DNA from: Diphasiastrum complanatum
Lineage: Eukaryota > Streptophyta > Lycopodiopsida > Lycopodiales > Lycopodiaceae
Assembly: GCA_029204225.1 (NCBI GenBank)
Contig: CM055107.1
Location: forward strand, 7,964,472-8,028,471
Length of the DNA stretch: 64,000 nucleotides
Direction of reading: 5' to 3'
Shown: positions 56,035-64,000 of the stretch, piece after piece
How positions within the stretch are numbered: the first letter of the stretch is position 1
Layout of the letters: each line of letters starts with the position of its first letter
Made by a program: the position numbers and the translations under genes
The notes under the pieces: model-generated
Databases searched by the model: none
Told to the model about the DNA's origin: nothing
What the model saw: only the letters and a program-made list of their open reading frames with translations

Positions 56035-57890
56035 AATTAAGATATTGATTGTAAAAAAATTTGCACCTTAAATTTTGTATTTTTCCCAAGCCTCTTCTCA
56101 CACTTTTTATTCTCTCTTTCTTTGGCACTTATGGTTTAAAAAACTTTAGCTTGGGGGGAGTTCAAGGCTCTAGGGTGTCGATGACTCAACATATGTTGAA
56201 CATTTTAAGTAACACTCCTACCCAACTTGACTTGTAGGTCTTCAATTTGTTTTTTTTAATTGTTCAATTAGGTGACTTTTTTATTATTTTGCTTTCCAAT
56301 TGATTCTTTGCTGATTAAAATTTTTGTTGTTGAAATGGATTACGTAGTCAAAGTCAACATTACTAATTCTATCAAGGTGGTCTTAAAGTCACGATTCTTT
56401 GAAAATGGGGTCCTGGAGGCTGCCGTTAATCCAAATGTTCAAAAAGAGTCTCCCCTCCTTTCATACAAAGCTTGAGTTGCCACCATATGGCACATGAGGT
56501 GGCAGGAGATCTTTGCCATGCCGTGGTTTTTTGTATGTGTGGGACAATGCGTGGCAAGTTGAGCTACAAGGCCAAGTTAAGACAAATGAACCAATCAAGT
56601 TGCAAGAAATTAAATGGGTCAATCATATTGCAATATTGATCCATTTAAATTTATTTGACAAGTCTAAGAGTGTATTTCCCCTTGCATTGCATCTCCCTTG
56701 CCCGGGCATGACAGTGGGGGGTAACAACAAGCAACTAGGCAATCACATTTGACGTTGGTTTTAAACCACCCTTGGTGTTTTTATGCATAAACGTATATGG
56801 GAATATTGAGCATAGAGCACATGGCTCCTAGATGTCAATAGCACATCGGCCGATGTTTGACAATGTAATCGTAGTAAAAGCAATCATACCAGCTCAACCA
56901 GATGCAAATTTTTGCATAAAAATACCATAAAAATGAAGAGCTACAACTTGAGCTCCAACATTAGAAAACTAACATCATCCAAATAAGCTATGACAAGATC
57001 TCAGCTCGCATTTTATAAGGGCCTCTTTCCATGTAAAAGTGAGATTGGTTGTTGACATTGGCAAGGAAACAAGCTGTGGGCTCACACAACACTCGTTTTC
57101 CATGGAATTTGTTTCCAAATAGTTGCTGCTATGAGCTACTGTCACCTTAAGTGTGGGCACCTTCTACCTCAAAAAACTTGTTATGAACCTCTTGCCCTTG
57201 CAAAATTGTTATAAGATGTTGCAAAACAATTTGGTAGTTGGATATGCCAAACAATCTTTTGATGCACAAGGATATGCATTCTCACATAATCCTTATATTG
57301 CAACATAACCTCCCACCTACCATATGCCATAGCTGAATTGTTTGACGATCGTCTCCCTTCTCCAAAACATATGTGGGCAAGAGAAAGAGTAGAAATACTG
57401 AGTAGGAGCATGAAAAATGTGCAAGAAAAAGCAAGCAAAAAGGACAAGAGAGAGCAAGAAAATGTGCAAGAGAAAGCTGGGCATGCAAAATGGATGACTT
57501 GTTGCTATACCACATACACAAGGAAAATACCTTGTGGGTGGGTCAGAAATCTACCCATTCTCCACCAATAGGAGGCACAACAGACACTAACATTGGGTTA
57601 AACGAATCAGGCTTCCTATTGAATTCATGGAAGGATATGCGAAGAGGGGTTGGGACATGTTCTTGGCATAAAAAATGAGTCCCACTGCGAGATGGGATGA
57701 CTAAAAGGTACCTTATTAGGTGGCCACCTTGGGGCCCTCCAAGACTTTAGAGAGGAAAAAAATAAAAAATACCTCTCTCTTTCCTTTGGGGGGGGCCCTC
57801 TTAAAGGTACGCTATTGGATTCGCTCAAAAAGATGTCAGAGCTTGCCACCTGCTTAGAATTGACTGTTGAAAAGCTCTCAATTGACAGAT
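56033..57890. other. Gene-poor region
   Basis: No supported ORF. The small ORFs at 56272-56475 and 57338-57571 have no family signature. Confidence 0.45.
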
Positions 57891-57894
57891 ATAC

Positions 57895-58303
57895 CACGTG
57901 GCAGGAATCCAAGTGGGCTCGCTTAGAATATTCCGTGCCTTAACGCCCATCGGAAGGGGGATGGGAAATAGTGGGGCACTCGTATTTTAATGGCACGATA
58001 AGATTTAAAGCACTCCTGCTTTCTAGTTGTTCAGATGTTGCCACGTGTCTAAATGTAAACCACGTGGCGATGATCCAAGTGGTCCTGTGAAAAGTGTGTC
58101 GTGTCATTAAGCCTCACGAAGAGAGCCCTCAGCCCTGACGCGTGGTTTAGCTGATTCGCCCTCGCTTTTCTTCTAGCCCTTGTTCGTCCAACCGTAAGGA
58201 CACGGATCGATGTAGACCGTTGGATTCTCTTAAATACGTTCAGATCTTGCCACGTTGTAATCGCAACCGTTTAAACGTCTCCAAGTGGCGTTGGTGACAC
58301 GTG
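57895..58303 (+). promoter_or_regulatory. Cluster of four G-boxes (CACGTG)
   Basis: CACGTG occurs at 57895-57900, 58042-58047, 58061-58066 and 58298-58303; three are CACGTGGC (ABRE/G-box type). A related CCACGTTG occurs near 58250. G-boxes bind bZIP and bHLH (PIF) factors in light, ABA and sugar responses. The cluster lies 170-570 bp upstream of a TATA box and about 0.9-1.3 kb upstream of the coiled-coil gene start. Confidence 0.6.
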
Positions 58304-58450
58304 GCAAATATCCTGTGACAATAAGCGCTTCGTCGTCGCCATCTTCTTTTCGGAAGCTTCAAAGGTTGATTGTTCGGAAGAGAGACGCTTTCCTGAAGAA
58401 AATAGCGCATGGATCGCGTTTCGAAGCTCTCTTTGTTCTTGGATATGGCG

Positions 58451-58721
58451 TCCTGTGCATAAATCCTTTATAAAAATGCTCTGATCTGCTGCTTTGTCTC
58501 TCTATCAAACTGTTCACTGCAGATTTTCGCAATATTTTTCATATTGCAATGCTTTTTCATGTCAGCAACGGTGCCAGCCATAGCCTATTCCTGTGCAAAA
58601 ATCCTTCGTAAAATGCTCTGATCTGCTGTTTTGTCTCTCTATCAAACTGTCAGTGCAGATTTTCGCAATATTTATCATATTGCAAGCTTTTATTTGTCAG
58701 CAACGGTGCCAGCCATAGCCT
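58451..58721 (+). repeat. Tandem duplication of the core promoter/leader
   Basis: Copy A (58451-58588) and copy B (58589-58721) share blocks such as ATGCTCTGATCTGCTG, GCAGATTTTCGCAATATT and GTCAGCAACGGTGCCAGCCA. Copy A has TATAAAA (58469-58475). In copy B the same position reads TTCGTAAAA, so its TATA is lost. Confidence 0.9.
58469..58475 (+). promoter_or_regulatory. TATA box upstream of the coiled-coil gene
   Basis: TATAAAA, downstream of the G-box cluster. It predicts transcription from about 58500 and a leader of nearly 700 nt, unless a 5' intron is removed. Confidence 0.55.
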
Positions 58722-59188
58722 GTGATGCTTAAGGCTTGTTCTGTGAGGAAGATGGATGGATATGTTGGTGTAGGATCGTTGTGCAAGGGCATCCGGAGGG
58801 AGCGAGAGTGTGTGTGATGTTGCAGAGAGTGTTTTGAAGGTGGCGTCAGTTTTGTTGGTTCATCCAGACATTTTTTGAATGGCGGTAAATGCAGCCTAAC
58901 CGAGCGGCCTGATATCTTCGTTGTTGGTACGTTGTTCGCAAATGCTAGGAAGGATCGAGAATGTGTGTGACTTAGCAGGGATTTTTAAGAATGACAGAAG
59001 AACCTTAGCTGAGAGCCTAGGCTCTTCGGTGTGCGGCGTTTTTCCCAAAGACTAGGTTCTGTGGTTTTGCAATATCATTGGTGGATTTGAGATACCCTCG
59101 GGGAGGACTGTGGCAGGCTACAAATGTGGTGGAAAATGATCTTCACGAAAATCGATATTATTATAGCTTATCTCGGCGGAAAGTAGAA

Positions 59189-62015
59189 ATGGCATCAGCA
59201 TCTGCTGCTGTCACTGTTATGCAGCATGTCGGGAACACCGGCATGTCAAGGAACGCATACTTGCCGCCTTTAATATCTAATCACAAGGTACCGTGACATT
59301 TTGTTGATTTTAGTAGATTTACGTTGTTTTCGTGCAAATATTGTTATCGAAAACAAATTGAGCTCATTGTCTTGTATATTAAGATGTTTCGTCTTTCAAA
59401 TAATCTCCTGTGTGATCAAACATACCATTCTTTCTATCTTTCTTTTGCGAGAGAGAGAGGAACCGAAGGGTGGGGGGTTGTGTGAGGGGTTGTGTGTTAA
59501 AATTAAGTCATATAGAGATTGTGTTAAGCCATTTTGTACTGTGATGATCTGACACTTCCTTGGTCTATTTTCCGCTTTTCAGTTTCACATGAAAGTTTCT
59601 TGGAAAAGGAACACAGGTTTCAATTTTAGCGGTTACAATATCTGGTCGAAGGCAGGAGGTCGGCTGCAGAAATCGTGTACACATGCAGTTCTTGAAAAGC
59701 CTAGCAATAGTGGCAGGGATTCAACTGACCCTGCATGGGCCTCATTGGAAAAGCTATATCTTCAGAATCCTGGAAGCGCCATCACGTTTGGCGCATCTGG
59801 AAATGGATCCCTAGATTTGGCTCTTTCGCCTTTGGATCGCAACGTTGCAATACAGGATTTAAGGAAGAAAGAGGAGCAGCTAAAGGTAGCAGAAAAGGCA
59901 GCAGAAGAAGATGGCAAGGAGGTCCAGATTGCGCAATCCGCTTTGGTGAATGGTGAGAAAGATCTTGAAGTGGCTGCCATTCACCACAAAGCAAGGCGTG
60001 AAGAAATAGTTTTATTGAGAGAGCAATTGACGATGCAGTCAAAAGAGCTTAAGGAGACAAAGCGCGTGGTGAAATTGCAGCAGCGCGAGGTTCGTGTATC
60101 GAAAGATCAGTTCACAAAGAAACAGGCAGAGCTAAGAAGTGTTAAAGTGAAACTACTTGAAAAGGATCAAGCTCTTTCTGAACTCAGACTAGAAATAAAA
60201 TCAAGAGAATCTCAACTACTCGCTGCAAACTCTGTCATTTCGCAGCAATCCTCAGACATTGATCGGCTTAGAAGTTCCGTGAAAGAGAAAGAGAACGAGT
60301 TGAGGAGATCCGAAGAGGAGAGGTTTTTGAAGCAGGAAAAGCTTCTGAGGACAGAATCAGATTTGGAGAAGCGTGTGGTTGCCTATCTAAGTGCACGGGA
60401 GGAGTTAAGGGTTTTAAGCAGTGATGCAGAACTTTATGAGAAAAGAGGCCTGGCGTTTGAACAAGAACTTGAGCAAGCCAGGTCTCTTCTTTTTGATGTT
60501 AGAAAAGAACTGGAAATCTCTCAAAAGGTTATTGCCAACTACAGGCAGGAAGTGGAAGAAAAGGAGATGCAAATCAGGCAACAACATGAAGAACTTGCCT
60601 CCCAACTTTTCTTGTTGAACTCATATACTGCAAGCCTGCAAGATGCTAAAACGGAACTTGAAGAGGAAAGAGAGCATGTGCGGCTTTTGAAAGGATCATC
60701 AGAACAGCTTGAGCACATATTGCTGGAAAACAAATGCTTGGTGAAGGACTTGCAGTTGCAATTAGACAAGGAGAAGACAGCATTGCAAAGTTCTGTTTTA
60801 GAGGTTAATTCATTGCGAAAGGAATTACAACAACAGGAATCTGCCGTTTCTGATAACCAGCTTCTTGTGCAACTGAAGGAAGCTGAGCTGATATCAATGA
60901 AACTGGATATTCAAGAGATAAGATCTGACCTGACTTCCATGCGCATCTTGCTTGATGAGAGAGGCCAAGAGTTGGAATCTGCCAGGAAAATGGTTAAGGA
61001 GCTTCAAATGGAGGTGAGTCATCTGAGAGCTCGTCTGAAATTAGAGGAGGAAAGGTACATTTCAGCAACAATACTTCTAAAGGAAAGAGATGAGGAGCTC
61101 GATGTTATGAAGCTTGACCTAGATGAGAACAAGGCAAAGCTTTCCGAGGTTACTACAGTTGTGGAGCAGATTGCAAAATTATCAAGATTTTTGGCAGAAT
61201 CCAGCATTGAAGGCAAATCCAGTCTTTCTCAAGAAGGTTCTGTCTTAATGGAAACCAATTATGAGCTGTTTAGTGCAAATCGGGCACTTCTGGAAAAGGA
61301 GTTTGAACTACAACAGCTTCATGAGAAGTCTTTACAAGACAGGTTGAATCGACAGGGATTGGAAACAGAGCTGAAGGAACTAAGAGGTCGCCTGCGGCAG
61401 AAAGATAACGAACTTCAAGCTGTTCATAGAGCACTTGTAAACAAAGACAGTGAGTTTAAGCAGCTCCAGGCCAAATGGCAGACTCGGGAAGCTGAGCTAA
61501 ACAAGATGCGAGAGGATGTGATTGAGGAAGCTAAGGGTTTAACCAGTCTTCATGTGCTAGCTCAAACGCCAGGGAAGAATGGACAGAAAAGCCCTGGGGT
61601 TGTGGCAGTGGAAAAGTTGGAGTTGGAGGTCTCAAAACTAGAGGTAGAGGCTGCCAAATGTGCTCTACAAAAACTAGCAGAACTGAGTTTTGAGCTTCTT
61701 GAAGATGGACAGGACTATCAATTTACCCCTGTTGATGCAGATGATAAATCTGTGTCATCCCTGGGTAGAAATTCCCAATTGCTACGGGGCAATATAGGTG
61801 GGTATAGTGGGAATGACATGAACGATTCATCAGGCTTCACCTTATCTGAGGTTGTTGCTGACCTTGACAATCTGAAAGTGAAACTGGAACAGAGAGATGA
61901 AGTTCTTGAACATACTAAGAGAGCTATGGTGAATTTGTCGAAAATGACGAGAGAGTTTCTGGTGGAAGCTGGTGTAAATGTTGAGAGGCCTTTTAGTCAT
62001 GCCTATTCTTTTTGA
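59189..62015 (+). CDS. Chloroplast-targeted long coiled-coil protein, MRC/PII1-like (myosin-heavy-chain-related)
   Basis: Two exons, 59189-59287 and 59583-62015, flank a GT-AG intron of 295 bp; 843 aa. The ATG at 59189 sits in a good context (GAAATGGC). The longer upstream frame has no ATG. The N-terminus is Ala/Ser/Val-rich, then basic and hydroxylated (MASASAAVTVMQHVGNTG, LPPLISNHK), like a plastid transit peptide. A conserved-looking DPAWASLEKLYLQNPGSAIT and LSPLDRNVAIQDLRKKEEQL precede a nearly continuous coiled coil (about residues 125-715), a polar linker, and a C-terminal helical block (SEVVADLDNLKVKLEQRDEV, KMTREFLVEAG). No transmembrane segment is seen. The layout resembles Arabidopsis MRC/PII1 (At4g32190), which helps start starch granules with SS4. 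MFP1-like or other plastid coiled-coil proteins are alternatives, because coiled coils blur homology. Confidence 0.75.
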
Positions 62016-64000
62016 GATAAGCTCTTTTAGCCTTCTCATGAAGGCTATACGTTGTATTAATTTGTATACCTGACAAAGGATGTATGGCCATTGTTGAGGT
62101 CTTACAATCAGCTTCAGCATGTAGATGATGTACAAATGAGTACTGGCTTTATAAGTTTTTTCAGGTACGTGAAGAGGCTGTAAATATTGGCAAACTTTTG
62201 TTTTTCGATGGGCCTTTTGGTTTTTTCAAGCAATGTTATTAGTCCAGTTAGCTATTGAACTTATTTCGGGTTTGATTTTTTTTGGTAAAAAGACATTTTT
62301 AGCTTTTGGAGAAGTTGGGATTTTGTTTAAATATGGTGGCTACTCTACGATATTTCAACAACTCCTGCAAGTTGAAGTGAAAAACAGACAGATAAATCAG
62401 CTGTCCTTCTCTGCTTCTAGCCTGTGAACACAATCCTTTGCTACCAGTGTGGATTTATCACTTTTAATAGATGGAGATCATACTACCACAAGTTTGAAAT
62501 TAACTTCCCTTCGGAATTCAGAGAACATTAATATGGTATGCAACATATTTGTTTTTAGTCTATCAGTTTCCAAATGTATTGCCTTATAGCAGCAACAATT
62601 TTGGGTAATATGCATTTTAATTAGTACAGACCAGTTTGTATGGAAGAGTGGGCTTGTAAAAACTTTCTGATTTTGAGTATACAACCTTTAGTAAGTGGTC
62701 TGTGTCATCATGCAGAAATGTGAACGAAGTTTGTATGAGGATACATATTTTTTGCATATGCTGAAAGGTTGTTGAAAATGATAAAGTAGCTTTTGTTAAC
62801 ATGGAGAATCTACTGAATTTTCAAATCAACAAACTTTTTTGAACTAACTAGAAATGAAATGCATTTTTTTACCATGCAGCACTATTGAGTAGAAACTGAA
62901 GATATTGTGACACATCTCTGTGCGTCCTACATAATTAAGGATGTATAGCATATGGTGCATGCTATGTAAAATAGAGCCAACAGTCTAAGAATATGAAATC
63001 ACTTAATTGATGGTAGTATTCTTTGTTCTTTTATAATGTTTAGTATGTCGTAAAATGATCATGATAGGTTGGTGGACGGGATACTAGTGATAAAGTGTAT
63101 TTTCCAGGCAGCTGTTTGGGTTTTTCTTTCTACCAACTTACCTGCCATTATATTAGCTTCTGCATGAACTTCTATATAGGATGATAAGGATAACCATTGT
63201 GTTTGACTTCTGGAGTACTATTTGGCCGATGACAGTCAGTCTAGCCAACAAAGCATAGATGTTTGAACTGTGGACATGTTGTGTTGGGATGGTGTTTTGA
63301 CATGTTGGTTCCCGAATGTGCTGTGTTTCAGAATTATGAAATGCAGTTGAGAAATCTATTTTGGATCTGTATAAAATTTGGCCATCCTGTTATTGTACAG
63401 TATATCATCTAAAAAGGTATTGTTAAAACTCTTATAAAGTTGATGATATGGTTTAGGATTTGGGGTCGAATGTTTCATCTCTCTATAATCTTGACAATTA
63501 TCTAAATTTCACAGAAAAATGCCGAGTAGAAGGTATCTTGAAACAAGGTCAAAATCATATAGGATTTCAGGTAGCATACTTAAAAATTCTAGGATACTAC
63601 TGATCATAATGTTGAAGCACAATGTTGGTGGAGATTTTTAAATTCTATAAACATTTCAAGAATGCAATATGTAGCCTCTAAGGTTATTACAAGGAACTAT
63701 GGATGGGATTGGTTGCAATGCAAGTCTTTGGTAGGACCAATGGATTGGCATGCAAAAAAACAATTGATGATATCATGAGGATAGCATATGCTCACATCGA
63801 AGATAGGTGGCCCATATTTTGAGAGGAGTCCATAAATTTGAAGTGGGATTGGTCATGCATGGTATGCATCCTCATGGCCACCAATTTACAAGTATAACAA
63901 TATGACTGGTGTTAATCATGATTTACTAAATACCCCCATAGATTGTAATGCCTTTTACTTGTCCTCGGAATTGTAGGTTGTTGTAAGAAAATGGATGTTG
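62016..64000. other. 3' UTR and gene-poor flank
   Basis: The coiled-coil gene's 3' UTR probably ends within the first few hundred bases; no clear AATAAA was placed. The rest is AT-rich with no supported gene or named repeat. Confidence 0.45.

Noticed and set aside
58285-58473. 62-codon ORF overlapping G-box and TATA
   Set aside because: No ATG start and it lies across promoter elements.
59078-59188. Longer N-terminus for the coiled-coil gene
   Set aside because: The upstream frame is open but starts with TTG, not ATG; the ATG at 59189 gives a plausible transit peptide.

Overview
The window reads as nuclear DNA of a land plant, most likely a gymnosperm or fern. It holds a plastid isoprenoid gene with 19 exons and GT-AG introns, a probable plastid coiled-coil gene, DYW-type PPR debris, long dinucleotide microsatellites, and mostly intergenic DNA filled with LTR retrotransposons. 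The lineage guess is inference; no taxon-specific marker was recognised.

Layout. 1-5.6 kb: local tandem duplications, a tRNA-related SINE-like segment, one small secreted-protein gene (3556-3960) and a cluster of short palindromes. 5.6-12.3 kb: a decayed Copia element (minus strand) inserted into an older Copia copy; the older copy also has a ~250-bp internal inversion. 12.3-20.6 kb: Copia and gypsy fragments, a GC-rich insertion with a (GA)n tract, and gene-poor DNA. 20.9-27.5 kb: HDS/ispG (GcpE), plus strand, apparently intact (757 codons), with one stop-free 126-nt intron. 30.1-35.8 kb: an LTR element with gag-like zinc knuckles and an aspartic protease, followed in frame by ~880 codons of unrecognised protein instead of reverse transcriptase, then an LTR. 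36.8-39.0 kb and 44.6-45.06 kb: two separate remnants of a beta-class (N4/N6-type) DNA methylase-like gene. 40.1-40.5 kb: a PPR-DYW pseudogene. 40.5-46.4 kb: scrambled Copia pieces. 47.0-49.2 kb: a large LTR carrying a tandemly duplicated TRIM element whose short LTRs contain tRNA-like Pol III A and B boxes. 49.19-55.61 kb: a complete, very young Copia element with one uninterrupted 1317-aa gag-pol ORF, near-identical LTRs, PBS, PPT and a 5-bp target duplication. 55.6-58.7 kb: GC-rich and simple-sequence DNA, then a G-box-rich promoter region. 59.19-62.02 kb: a two-exon gene for an 843-aa coiled-coil protein, probably plastid-targeted and resembling MRC/PII1 (starch granule initiation).

Functionally, the two clearest host genes both point to plastids (MEP pathway; probable starch-granule or thylakoid-associated scaffold). 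They are far apart and show no operon-like relation. The most unusual material is in the repeats: the Pol III-box TRIM, the methylase-like remnants, and the protease-plus-unknown-domain LTR element.
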